Assembly (NCBI GenBank): GCA_024698505.1
Contig: JAILRE010000038.1
Coordinates: 1-60,421, forward strand
Source of the DNA: Clostridiales bacterium
GTDB lineage: Bacteria; Bacillota; Clostridia; Christensenellales; CAG-138
DNA: 60,421 nt
Reading direction: 5' to 3'
The notes below the pieces were generated by a model. It worked only from the letters and a program-made list of their open reading frames with translations, ran no database searches and had not been told where the DNA came from. Positions 40,644 to 49,778 of the stretch are shown here, in pieces; positions within the stretch are counted from its first letter, which is position 1, and every line of letters begins with the position of its first letter. Made by a program: the position numbers and the translations under genes.

Positions 40644-40679
40644 GTTCTGCGTTTTCCGAAGTCCCGCGCCGCCTTTTGC

Positions 40680-43600
40680 TTATTCGTGGTCCTTCGGAAG
40701 CTCGCGGTACTTGGAGATGTTCCAGTCGTCGTTCCTGCCGGATCCGCTATTCCCGCCGCCGATCGCTTCGGAAACGCCGTGCACCGCTCCCGGTACGCCG
40801 CCCAGAGGCTCGGGCTTGTAAAGCCACTTTGCCTCCGTGCCGTTTGCCGCGGCGCAGTTGGTGTTGACGGTCTTGAAATCGAGCACCATATCGGACACGC
40901 TTTCGGAATACGTCGTGCCCCGCTTGCTGAGCAGATCGTGCATTTCGCCGATATCCAGGCCGAGCTTGCCGGAGCTCTCGCTGAAGCGGCAGGTCTCCGC
41001 GAACACCCTGCTCTTTTCGCTGAGGCCGGACTCGAATCCGAAGGCCTGGGCGTTGACGTCCTTGCCCACGTACAGATCGAAAGTCTTGGCCACCTGATGC
41101 TGACACTCGACCTGCTTTTCGGCGTAGCCTATGACCTCGAGCGTCTCGCTGCTCAGCTTATCGAGCTTTCCGCTCCTGAACGCTTCGCATTCGGCCAGTA
41201 CCCTCTGCTTTTTCGCGGTATCCTTAACGAGGGCTTGCCATTTGCTCTCGACCTGCTCAAACTCGAACGCCATCTTGTATCTGCCCGTCTTCATGTTGGC
41301 GTTTATGGCGTGCTCGTCGAAGGCCGTGGTGCCCTTCATCCTCTCGAACTGGCGGTAGAACTCGGGCGATTCGGGAGTGACGCCCACCGCCTTGAGCTCG
41401 CCGCTCTTCACGATCGCGTCGTCGACCGAGGTGTACGGCGTATCCGTGATCTCACAGTAGCTCGTGGCGACTATCTCGTTCGTCTCCGCCTGTGTGAAGT
41501 ATTTGGGCGTCCCGGTATCCGGATCTATCATCATGGGCGAGTTATCCGAATCCCACGGGGAGGACAGACCCTGCTTGGACTGCGCCGCCGTCCTGCCGGT
41601 GGCGCGCCTCACGACGATCTTATCCTTGGAGGTATGCCCTATCTTGGCGGCCTTCTCCGTCATCCGCTTCAAAGCGGGATTCTCTATCAGATCAGTCTTT
41701 GCCTGGTTGTAAGCGGCGCGCAGCGCGCTCTTCACCTTGGCGTTCGCGATCACGTCGGCCTCCGTCTTGCCCTCGGCGTTCAAAAGCTTTATGGCGAGGG
41801 AGTCCTTGTCGATCGCGATAGTCGCCTCCTTGAGCTCCCTCAGAGCCATGGCGTCGTTGGGGAAGCGCTTGGCTCTTTCGAAGGCCGCTTTGAAGCGAGC
41901 TATCTTGCGAGCCGCGTTCACCTCGCCCGCGCTGTGCACGGCCGATTTGAGCTTGCCCAGCTCGGAACGCGCGCCCTTGTGGATCTCCGCGATATCGCTC
42001 CTCGCCGTCATCTTCGCGCTCACGTTTTTGGCGTCGGCCCTCGCCGCCGCCTCCTTCAAGGCGGCCATCTTTCTGCGCGGGTCGTAGGAATTGATCTTAT
42101 CCGCGAAGCCCCTGAACCTCTCGACGAGCGTTTCGGATGCGAGCTTCCAGTTCTCCGGTATCCTCTTTGCGACGGCGCCGACCGCCTTTACCGCATAGCT
42201 CTTCAGCGCTACCTTGACCGAGCTCGGGGTCAGCACCTTGACCGACCAGGCCGTTCCCTTTATGACGCCGGCAGTGGCCACGGAGAGCACGATGGGAACG
42301 GAGCCCGCAATGAGCTTGCCCTTGGTCGTCCTGTCGCAGAGGAGCGTCCTTTCGTTGTAAGCCGATACGGCCTTATTGACGTCCATAGCGGTGAAGGCGA
42401 TCTCCGAAAGCCCGCCCGTGCATATGCCGAGCGCTATCCTCGCGGCAAGGCCCTTCCACGTGTCGAGGTATTCGTCGCTGACCATTGCGAAGCTCTTCGA
42501 CCAGATAGTCCATGCGTTGTTGTCGGCCTGAGCGGTCTCCTGCTCCTTCAGGTACCGATCCTGCCGCCTTTCGAGATAATCCCTTCTCTTCTGCCACAGG
42601 CAGTCCTGTATGTTCTCCTGTATCTCGGTGACGGTCAAAGGATCGTAACCGAAATTCTCGTCATAGGCGTCCCAGAGCTCGCCCAGCATGAGATACTCGC
42701 GCTCCAGATCCTCCATAAGCAGGTTCTCCGAAATGAACTCTCTCGTGTCGGCCACCCAGTTCTGGACCTCCAGATCGCGGTCGCGGTCGTCGTCCGTGAC
42801 CTTTTCGCGCTTCGGCTGGCTGAGGAGCATCACGGGCTTCTCGAGCTGATAGTGTTCGTCTTCGTCTTCGTCCCTGACGACGGCGGTGAGCTTGACCTTC
42901 AGCCTTACCGGAGCCTCGACCCAGCCCTTTGTGCAATAGAAGGTGTATTCGCTTATGCTGTCCTTAATATCGGTCAAAACGGCCTCTATGCCGAGACCTT
43001 CAAGCCTCTCCCGCATGAGCTCGTCGTCCGGATCCTCCGGCTCGATGGTGATCTGCGGCATGGCGGGGACGTAATACATCTCCTTGCTTTCATCGTTCAC
43101 CTTGAGTATCATGGCGGGAACCTTCGTATAGGACATATCGAAGTCCTCTGGCGTGAGCTCATCCGCCCTCTTGCCTGCCGCGGTCTTCCTCAGCGTGCGG
43201 TAGCAGTTGAGCGCGCAGACGCCCATATTGAGGCCGGGCGTGACGCGGTAGATGTCTATCTCACCGGAGACCGTGACCTTGTCGTCATAGGCCGTGACCC
43301 TGAGCGTATACTCGGCGCTGGTCCCGGGCTCGCCCTCCTCCTCGTTTATGTCGGCGAGCACGGCGTAATATGCCCCGGGGACCCGTTTCCCTTCCTCGTT
43401 GACGCCCTCGCAGAGCGCTGCGACGTAGCTTTCGCCGCCCTTGATCTCGAGGTCGACCCTGCACTTCTCGGGATCCACGCCCTCCACGGTGAAGCCCACC
43501 TCGGCGCCGGCCTCGTCCTTTGCTCTGAGGGCGATGTTGTCCTGATAGAATTTGATCCCGGGCATGAGTACCTTGAATTTGACCATGTCCTTGAACACTC

Positions 43601-44852
43601 CGCCCCGGCCCTCGAATATGAAGTCGATCACGCCATACTCCGCGTATGCGTTGTCGGGGTTCACCTCTACCCACGCGCCCCTGTATTCTCCCGCAAGAGC
43701 GTCCTGCATCCAGGTTATGAATACGTCGTCGTGGTTTTTGATGGTGATGCGTTCGGTAAGATCGTCGCGCCGCTTTTCGACGCCGTTCCTTATCTCGACG
43801 ACGCGGGCGTAAACGGCCACCCTCTCGCCGACTCTTATCGTGTTCCCGAACTCCTTATTGATGCGGAGGGCGAATTTCGATTTTTTGCCCACGTCCTTAT
43901 CGCCGCCTCCGCCTGCCGAGGCGGCAGCTCCCGCTATACCGGCTGCGGCGCCTATGACGCCGATCGCTATCGCGGCGGGGATCTCCGAGCCGTTGTTCTC
44001 GCCGGGATCCTCGGCGGCCTCCTCCTCGACCTCCTCATATTCGAATTCCTTGAACAGCTTCGGTTCCTTCCATTCGACAACGTAATTGGCGGGATCCGTC
44101 ACATAGAGGTCCGTCCGCATTACAAGGAATTCCTCCTTGGCCTCCTTGTGCGCCTTGAGTATCTTGTTGTAGGTCTCTTCGGCGTTTTCTATCCCCATGA
44201 GTATGGCTATGCTGATGGAGGTCGTCAGCTTGTATCTCGCAACGAAATGCACGCCGGGAAGGCTCTCTATCCTGAAGATGCGGGCTCTGTAAGCGACCTC
44301 GTGGTACCCCTCGGGATCGCTGTATTTATTCAGCGCATAGAGCTCGAACAGGACGCTCCCGTCCGCCTCCTCGGTAACGCGATAGAAATTGTCGCCGCCG
44401 TCCTCAAAGCTCCAATTGCTCTTCAGCAGCTCGAACTCCTTTTTCAGGTCGGCAAGATCCTCCTTGAAAGTAATGGAAAGATCCTCGTTGGCGGTCACCC
44501 AGATCCATGCGTGGCAGGTGTCGGATCCGTCGATATAGAATTCCTTGTCGTAGTAAGGGTACGCATCCTTGAAGCCCGGCTGCATGGGGAGCATTATTCG
44601 CCCCTGCTGCTCAATGTACTTGCCCTCGCCGCGCATATAGCCCTCGAACTGCATCGTAACGTCGAGAAACAGCCCGTTTTGCGAGCATTCATCCAGCAAA
44701 GCTTCATCCGCCCAGTAGGTCTCCGTATAGCCGTCGCCCGTGGTGAACTGCTTGTACGGGTAGGGACGCTCGCCCTCGGCGAGTACCGCCGCGCACAGCA
44801 CGGGGAGCAGCATGAGCATCAGAACGGCAGCCGCCGCGATCCTCTTCTTCAT
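40680..44852 (-). CDS. Giant signal-peptide/TM protein, cassette copy B
   Basis: 1390 residues. Signal peptide at 1-25 (MKKRIAAAAVLMLMLLPVLC). N-terminal domain to ~270, an acidic linker, then one Ala/Gly-rich TM helix at ~290-314 (IPAAIAIGVIGAAAGIAG) followed at once by basic residues. Beta-rich, Ig-like repeats span ~320-700 (FALRINKEFGNTIRVG onward). A helical region with two hydrophobic hairpins lies at ~794-874, and a long charged helical C-terminal region fills ~900-1390. Homologous to the protein at 46338-49778 through the TM and beta-rich part; the C-terminal parts do not align by eye. Its ATG overlaps the stop of the zinc-ribbon gene. Family unknown. Confidence 0.85.
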   Translation of the reverse strand: MKKRIAAAAVLMLMLLPVLCAAVLAEGERPYPYKQFTTGDGYTETYWADEALLDECSQNGLFLDVTMQFEGYMRGEGKYIEQQGRIMLPMQPGFKDAYPYYDKEFYIDGSDTCHAWIWVTANEDLSITFKEDLADLKKEFELLKSNWSFEDGGDNFYRVTEEADGSVLFELYALNKYSDPEGYHEVAYRARIFRIESLPGVHFVARYKLTTSISIAILMGIENAEETYNKILKAHKEAKEEFLVMRTDLYVTDPANYVVEWKEPKLFKEFEYEEVEEEAAEDPGENNGSEIPAAIAIGVIGAAAGIAGAAASAGGGGDKDVGKKSKFALRINKEFGNTIRVGERVAVYARVVEIRNGVEKRRDDLTERITIKNHDDVFITWMQDALAGEYRGAWVEVNPDNAYAEYGVIDFIFEGRGGVFKDMVKFKVLMPGIKFYQDNIALRAKDEAGAEVGFTVEGVDPEKCRVDLEIKGGESYVAALCEGVNEEGKRVPGAYYAVLADINEEEGEPGTSAEYTLRVTAYDDKVTVSGEIDIYRVTPGLNMGVCALNCYRTLRKTAAGKRADELTPEDFDMSYTKVPAMILKVNDESKEMYYVPAMPQITIEPEDPDDELMRERLEGLGIEAVLTDIKDSISEYTFYCTKGWVEAPVRLKVKLTAVVRDEDEDEHYQLEKPVMLLSQPKREKVTDDDRDRDLEVQNWVADTREFISENLLMEDLEREYLMLGELWDAYDENFGYDPLTVTEIQENIQDCLWQKRRDYLERRQDRYLKEQETAQADNNAWTIWSKSFAMVSDEYLDTWKGLAARIALGICTGGLSEIAFTAMDVNKAVSAYNERTLLCDRTTKGKLIAGSVPIVLSVATAGVIKGTAWSVKVLTPSSVKVALKSYAVKAVGAVAKRIPENWKLASETLVERFRGFADKINSYDPRRKMAALKEAAARADAKNVSAKMTARSDIAEIHKGARSELGKLKSAVHSAGEVNAARKIARFKAAFERAKRFPNDAMALRELKEATIAIDKDSLAIKLLNAEGKTEADVIANAKVKSALRAAYNQAKTDLIENPALKRMTEKAAKIGHTSKDKIVVRRATGRTAAQSKQGLSSPWDSDNSPMMIDPDTGTPKYFTQAETNEIVATSYCEITDTPYTSVDDAIVKSGELKAVGVTPESPEFYRQFERMKGTTAFDEHAINANMKTGRYKMAFEFEQVESKWQALVKDTAKKQRVLAECEAFRSGKLDKLSSETLEVIGYAEKQVECQHQVAKTFDLYVGKDVNAQAFGFESGLSEKSRVFAETCRFSESSGKLGLDIGEMHDLLSKRGTTYSESVSDMVLDFKTVNTNCAAANGTEAKWLYKPEPLGGVPGAVHGVSEAIGGGNSGSGRNDDWNISKYRELPKDHE

Positions 44853-45844
44853 TGCGCCTTCGCCCCCTTTCCCATATTCAATACGCCCGTTTTTTGAAGT
44901 ATCGTCAGCACGGCGCCCCCTATGAGAAGCACGAGGCCCGCGATCACGAATACCTTCTTCGCGTTGAAAAGGCCTATGAGCGCCGAGAGCGCGAAGCCGG
45001 AGGCCAGCCCCTTTATGAAGCCCGCCGCGCCGGGCCCGGCTTCTGGCTTGCCCTTTGAAGCAAACGAGCCTGTCAGCTTTTTAAGGAAGCCTTCCTTCAC
45101 AGCCGCACGCGCCGCGAGATAGGAGGCCGCTATGCCTCCCATGAAGGCCATCCTCGGCGCGCCTCCCGATATGAAGAGGAAGATAAGCAGCGCCGCGCCT
45201 GCGCCCATGAGGTACGGGAAGAGTACGTCGGGCGTGAACCCCAAGGAGTCCTTCAGCGAAAGCCTCTCTCCCCCGGCCTTATTGCCCGAGAGCAGGGAAA
45301 CAAGAGCGCCCGCGAAAAGGCTCTTGCCCAGAAGCCCGCCTATTATCCTCATAACGCCGCCGCCCGTTCCGCCGTTGGCGAAGGTCAGTAATTCGAGTAT
45401 TTTGACCGGGACCGGCTCCTTACCGCTCGCCTTCAGTATGTTGAGGACGATCCAAACTCCGCAGAGTATGAATGCCGGTATCAGCCTCTTGGGATCCTTG
45501 AAGGCCGCCCCTATGTTGGAGAACAAGGTCTTTATCCCCCCGCCTATCGCCCCCGCGGGGCCCGGGATGAGCTCGTCCGAGGCTTCGCTCAAAATGCCGG
45601 TCATAAAGCCGAGCGGCGATTCGCCCGAGGCTTCGGGAGCTTCAAAGACGCCGTCTTCGGGCTCCGCAATAACGGCGGGGGATCTTTCCGGATCCGCGTA
45701 TTTCGGGGCAGGCGCCGCGTTTTCGTTTTGCGGACCATCCCAAAGCGCTTCCCGTTTTTCCTCCGCGGGGCCTGTGGGCTTACCGCATTTATCGCAGAAC
45801 GCAGCTCCATCCGGGAGCTTTTTTCCGCAGCTTGAGCAGAACAT
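44849..45844 (-). CDS. Zinc-ribbon multi-TM protein, cassette copy B
   Basis: 331 residues with AAGGAGG upstream. N-terminal zinc ribbon MFCSSCGKKLPDGAAFCDKC (two CxxC pairs), a Pro/Glu/Ala linker to ~75, an amphipathic region (LIPGPAGAIGGGIKTLFSNI), then about six hydrophobic helices ending in VIAGLVLLIGGAVLTILQ and a GKGAKAQ tail. It is closely similar to the protein at 49775-50794 along its whole length, most strongly in the last 75 residues. Its stop overlaps the start of the giant protein gene, so the pair is co-translated and probably works together at the membrane. Function unknown. Confidence 0.87.
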   Translation of the reverse strand: MFCSSCGKKLPDGAAFCDKCGKPTGPAEEKREALWDGPQNENAAPAPKYADPERSPAVIAEPEDGVFEAPEASGESPLGFMTGILSEASDELIPGPAGAIGGGIKTLFSNIGAAFKDPKRLIPAFILCGVWIVLNILKASGKEPVPVKILELLTFANGGTGGGVMRIIGGLLGKSLFAGALVSLLSGNKAGGERLSLKDSLGFTPDVLFPYLMGAGAALLIFLFISGGAPRMAFMGGIAASYLAARAAVKEGFLKKLTGSFASKGKPEAGPGAAGFIKGLASGFALSALIGLFNAKKVFVIAGLVLLIGGAVLTILQKTGVLNMGKGAKAQ

Positions 45845-45877
45845 ATTTCCGCCCTCCTTCTTTGTTGTCTATTTTAT

Positions 45878-45906
45878 ATTATAATATATACTCGCCACGG
45901 TAGCAA
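45878..45906 (-). promoter_or_regulatory. Promoter of cassette copy B
   Basis: On the minus strand: TTGCTA (45906-45901), 17 bp, TATAAT (45883-45878), about 35 bp before the zinc-ribbon ATG. It lies at the equivalent place to the promoter of copy A. Confidence 0.75.
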
Positions 45907-45949
45907 GTGGGATATCCGGCTTTTTCCCGCTTTCGGGCGAAAGAAAAAA

Positions 45950-45980
45950 GGAGGCGAATGCTCCCATTCGCCTCCTTTTT
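45950..45980. terminator. Duplicated M32 terminator
   Basis: GGAGGCGAATG and CATTCGCCTCC pair around CTCC, with A- and T-runs on both sides. The same hairpin with identical surroundings follows the intact M32 gene at 50886-50916. Confidence 0.88.
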
Positions 45981-45989
45981 CGCAGTTCC

Positions 45990-46161
45990 TTACAGCCCGT
46001 ACAGCTCGGAGAACTTGTTCGTGAGGTAATCGAGGTAGTATTCGGGCTTGAATTCCACTCCGCAGGCAGGTCCTTGGTGGAAAGCTCGCCCGAGAAGAGC
46101 TTCTTCTCTATCTCGTACCTGATGAGCACGTGCATGGAGTAGGTCAGCTCGTCCGCCTCCG
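45990..46161 (-). pseudogene. M32 carboxypeptidase 3'-end fragment
   Basis: This stretch is a piece of the 3' end of the M32 gene at 50926-52425. The terminal codons (45990-46056, encoding ...YYLDYLTNKFSELYGL) correspond to 50926-50992 with about 8 differences. They are joined at a shared TTCC to a segment (46057-46161) that matches 51279-51383 with a single difference. The 286 bp between are missing, which shifts the frame. The fragment has no start and cannot encode a peptidase. It ends exactly where the gcvPB fragment begins, at CGCCTCCG. Confidence 0.9.
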
Positions 46162-46253
46162 CCATCCACGCCGCTCCCGTTACGACGCCCGTCGGCAGGC
46201 CCGACGAGGTCACCGCGGCAAGGAAGCCCATCGTCAAGTACGAAGAGGAGTAG
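46154..46253 (+). pseudogene. gcvPB 3'-end fragment
   Basis: From the shared CGCCTCCG (46154-46161, equal to 40461-40468 in gcvPB) the sequence follows the end of gcvPB to its stop codon with two differences in the 89 bp before the stop, which is TAG here and TGA in gcvPB. It encodes the tail [20 protein letters not shown] and onward but has no start. Similarity ends right after the stop codon. Confidence 0.92.
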
Positions 46254-46266
46254 TTCAAAGCACTGC

Positions 46267-46297
46267 AAAAGAGGATTGCGAAAGCAATCCTCTTTTT
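46267..46297. terminator. Terminator between the cassettes
   Basis: AAAAGAGGATTGC and GCAATCCTCTTTT pair around a GAAA tetraloop, followed by TTC on the plus strand and TTTTGCAGTG on the minus strand. It ends the transcript of giant gene copy A. Confidence 0.85.
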
Positions 46298-46337
46298 TCA
46301 AGCGAGCGTGTAAAAAGTCTATTGCCGGCAGTCACTT

Positions 46338-49300
46338 TCAGCCCTTCACCGGCGGAAGCTTGGGATCCTTCGGCACGTCGATCACGGACTCGGCCGCAGG
46401 CATTCCGGCGAAGAAGTAATCATAGAACCAGCCGAACAGGTCGCCTCTCATAGCCTGCAGTATCCTTGTAAGATCGAGCTTTATGCCGAAGTGGAACGCG
46501 TCGAACAGATGGAGGGTGAAGCAATAGCACACGTCCCCGCCCTCGATAGTGAATTTGGAGGAATCGTACGCCTCGCGCACCTTGTCGAAGCCCTGCCCGA
46601 CAAGGTCGCCTATGTATTTCTCCACAACGTCTGCGACCTTTGCCTCGAAGACCTTATCGTTCGCGTAGCCCGCAAGCTTGCGGAGCTCGCCTTCCAAGCC
46701 GAGCGCGTCGTTGAGCTTCTTCTGGAGGGTGTCGAATTTCGTCTCCTGGAAGTAGCTTGCGATCTTGGGCGCGATCTTTTCCTGGAAGCGTTTGCTGTCC
46801 TTGAGCCATTTGCCGATCAGGTCGCCCGCCTTGGATTTGAGCGCCGCTGCCGTCATATCCTTGAAGGACTCGCACAGCGCGCCCCAGATGTCCGACTCGT
46901 TCTTTTCGCGCAGCTTGAGCAGATAGTTCTTGATGGCGCAGTAGACGAAATAGCCGCCGAGCGTCGCCGCCGCCTTGCGCCAGTTCGTAAGATCGATCGC
47001 GCTTGAAACAAGATTGTCACCCGCGGCCGCGAGGTTCTTCGAGAATTCGAATTTATCGACGTCGATCTCCTCGCCGTAATTGCGCGCGGCTATTACCTCT
47101 CCAATGGCACCCGTGATGAAATCCTTGGCAGGAGAGATCAGCGCCTCCGCCACGGGCCCCGCGTATGCGGAAACGAGGAACGAGAACGCGCAGTCGCCCG
47201 CGAACTTGGTCCATTCGAGCGTGTTGACTATTACGTTGTACATCGTCGCCTCTGCCTGATCCCGCGACTGCTGCGTAGTCCAGTAAGCCATGTACTCTCG
47301 CAGGATCCATTTGCTGACGAGACGCAGCTCCTCGACCGATACTCTGGGCTCGGTCGCACACTCCTTCAACTGCCCGAGCCACTTATCCTTGTTTTCGGGC
47401 AGGGAGAATCTCTCTATGCGGCGCTCGAGCTCCCTGTATTCCTTCTCCCATTCGCCCATCGGATCGATATCCTTGCCCCGCAGTCTCAGCGGGATCTCGG
47501 CATTGTAGGTCCTGCCGTCATATTCCGCCGAAGCGGGCAGTACGACCATGAGGAAGGTCCCGTCCTCGGGCTCGCTGAGGTTCGCGTTCGGTTCGAAATC
47601 GTAGACGAATTTGCCGTTCCATTCGCCCCACTCTTCCTTGTACTCATATTTCTCGGCGAGGGTCTGCTCCTTGTCGGCGCGCATGCCGAGACCTCCCGAG
47701 CCCTTGAGCTTTCCGAACTTGTATTTTGCTTCAGGCGGGTCGACGATCGCCCTGTCCCTGCCCTTTACGGCAAGCGTGAACTGGATGCTGCTGACCTGCC
47801 ACTTTTTGTCGAGATCGCCGACGTATTCCTTCTCGTAAGCCTGAACGCGGACGTATTTCACGTCGTTCTTCTTTCCCTCCTTATCCGAGGCGATCGTTAT
47901 CCCCTCGGGATACAGATTCATCGTGACGTAACCCTTTAAGGGCTCCTTTTCGCCATCGACCTTGACGTGTATCTCGAACTCGCTGCTCCTGACCTTGGCA
48001 AAAACATCTTGCTCCTCATCGGGCTCGGTATCGTTTTTGACGATCAGACGGTAGACGTCCTTTCGGTCGGTGAGCTCGAACTTAACGTCGAGACCGCCGG
48101 CGTTGACCGCGGTAATATCCCCGAGCCCGGGGGCCTTGGGCGCATCTATTATCATGAACTGCTCGGTGTAGGTAAAGCCGTCGCCCGGTATCGCGTCGAT
48201 CCGGCAGCTGTTCTGATTCAGGAGCACCTGCCCGGGATCGTCCGTATCCTCGATGAACCGCAGGGAGGGCCCGTCGACAACGCGGAATACGACTGTGTTG
48301 GTGAAGGCCCCGCCCTCGCCGGCAAACTTGAAGACGATCTTTGCGGAGTCGTTTTCGTTCTCCTGAGGGACGCTGACCGTCGCCTCAAGATACCGCCCGA
48401 CGAGAGAAGCGCCGTGCACCGTCATACCGTCGCCCGCGGCTTCGATCTTTGCCGTCAGGTCGCTGCGGTCCCGCTCCGCGCCTCCCGGGTCGACCTCCGC
48501 CATTCTGGCGCGTATCTTGACCGGATCCGCTCCGCGTCGGATAGAGCCTCCGAAATCCTTCTGAACGTACATCTTGTACGCTTTCCGTTTCCGCCCGGTA
48601 CCGTCGTCGGGGCCGCTGCCGCCTGAAACCGCCGCGGCCGCGCCCGCTATCGCCGCGCCTCCGCCGAGAACGCCTATAACGATCGCCGCGGGTACGGATA
48701 CGCCGCCGTCCTCGCCGGGGGTCTCCTCGGCCTCCTGCGTGACGCCGGAATCAACGGGAGCCGGCGTCTCGGTCGGCTGAGTCGTTGCGGGTACGGTTTC
48801 TGTGACCTCGGCAGTCGGCCTGTCGTCAACAGGATCCTCCCATGTCACCGTGATGAAAGAGCGGTCTTTGGCAAACGTTTCCGCCAGGTCCAGCTCCAGA
48901 AACTGCTGATAGCGCGGCAGCTGCTCGTTATACAGGTTTCCGCATTCCTCCTCCTCACATCTCCCGATATCTGCGCTGACACGTGCCGACTGGTAATATG
49001 TCACGTAAAAGAACACGCCCACCAGATCGGGAACGGTATAGAATGCGGTGACTTCCTTCACGTCGCGGTAATCACGATCCATATTCGTGTTTGGCTGCAG
49101 TTCGCCGTGATAAGTGAAAGTAGTCTCTCCGTTCTCCTCCCTGGAATAGCTGCCGTGGGCTACGACCAGGCAGCCGTCGTCCCTCTCGATCAGTTTCAAG
49201 GGATCCTCGGCCTGATTTTCAAGGTTAGGGTACTCCCCGAAAGAGAGCAGTTTGCTTCTTAAATAGTTGCCGGAATAGTCTTCCAGCTTCTTATTCGCCT

Positions 49301-49778
49301 CGGCGGCGATCGCCTCGTCCGGAGTTTGCCCCTCCGGTACCATGCAGCAGCCGGCTTCCTTCAGCGAAGCGGTGAAGGTGGCGCCAAAAGAATTCATGAA
49401 ACGCCAGCCGTACTCCTCATATTGGTAAAACTCCAGGAACGAATGTTTTTCCTCGATCCCCATAGCGCTGTCCCGGACGGCGTCGGGCCCAAACCAGTCA
49501 AAAAGCCCCGTGGGATTCGCGTAGCTCATAGTGGCATACTGAGTGTATACGATCTTGCGGTCCTGTTCATATGTGTATTTCAACCGGAATTCAAGAGCGG
49601 GCTTGGAGGGATCGTACTCACCCCCGTATCCGGCGACGTTGGTCATCGTACTGCAAGTCACCTGATAGCCGGGCATTTCCGACGCCGGGAAGGCTTCGGC
49701 GGCTTTCACCCTCGCCGTCACGGGAAGCGACAGAAGCATCAAAGCCAGCATAAAGATCGCAAATATCCGCTTTTTCAT
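46338..49778 (-). CDS. Giant signal-peptide/TM protein, cassette copy A
   Basis: 1146 residues. Signal peptide at 1-27 (MKKRIFAIFMLALMLLSLPV). N-terminal domain to ~310, a Thr/Pro/Glu-rich linker (VPATTQPTETPAPVD), one Ala/Gly-rich TM helix at ~360-385 (VPAAIVIGVLGGGAAIAG) followed by RKRK, then beta-rich Ig-like repeats to ~750. A charged helix (EWEKEYRELERRIERF) leads to hydrophobic segments at ~854-892 and a helical C-terminal region of ~250 residues. The architecture and the TM-proximal block match the giant protein at 40680-44852; the C-terminal regions differ. ATG overlaps the stop of its zinc-ribbon partner. Family unknown. Confidence 0.85.
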   Translation of the reverse strand: MKKRIFAIFMLALMLLSLPVTARVKAAEAFPASEMPGYQVTCSTMTNVAGYGGEYDPSKPALEFRLKYTYEQDRKIVYTQYATMSYANPTGLFDWFGPDAVRDSAMGIEEKHSFLEFYQYEEYGWRFMNSFGATFTASLKEAGCCMVPEGQTPDEAIAAEANKKLEDYSGNYLRSKLLSFGEYPNLENQAEDPLKLIERDDGCLVVAHGSYSREENGETTFTYHGELQPNTNMDRDYRDVKEVTAFYTVPDLVGVFFYVTYYQSARVSADIGRCEEEECGNLYNEQLPRYQQFLELDLAETFAKDRSFITVTWEDPVDDRPTAEVTETVPATTQPTETPAPVDSGVTQEAEETPGEDGGVSVPAAIVIGVLGGGAAIAGAAAAVSGGSGPDDGTGRKRKAYKMYVQKDFGGSIRRGADPVKIRARMAEVDPGGAERDRSDLTAKIEAAGDGMTVHGASLVGRYLEATVSVPQENENDSAKIVFKFAGEGGAFTNTVVFRVVDGPSLRFIEDTDDPGQVLLNQNSCRIDAIPGDGFTYTEQFMIIDAPKAPGLGDITAVNAGGLDVKFELTDRKDVYRLIVKNDTEPDEEQDVFAKVRSSEFEIHVKVDGEKEPLKGYVTMNLYPEGITIASDKEGKKNDVKYVRVQAYEKEYVGDLDKKWQVSSIQFTLAVKGRDRAIVDPPEAKYKFGKLKGSGGLGMRADKEQTLAEKYEYKEEWGEWNGKFVYDFEPNANLSEPEDGTFLMVVLPASAEYDGRTYNAEIPLRLRGKDIDPMGEWEKEYRELERRIERFSLPENKDKWLGQLKECATEPRVSVEELRLVSKWILREYMAYWTTQQSRDQAEATMYNVIVNTLEWTKFAGDCAFSFLVSAYAGPVAEALISPAKDFITGAIGEVIAARNYGEEIDVDKFEFSKNLAAAGDNLVSSAIDLTNWRKAAATLGGYFVYCAIKNYLLKLREKNESDIWGALCESFKDMTAAALKSKAGDLIGKWLKDSKRFQEKIAPKIASYFQETKFDTLQKKLNDALGLEGELRKLAGYANDKVFEAKVADVVEKYIGDLVGQGFDKVREAYDSSKFTIEGGDVCYCFTLHLFDAFHFGIKLDLTRILQAMRGDLFGWFYDYFFAGMPAAESVIDVPKDPKLPPVKG

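Noticed and set aside
46130-46453. ORF over the duplicated gcvPB tail
   Set aside because: It is a shifted frame through the scar and the terminator; only the gcvPB frame matches a known protein.
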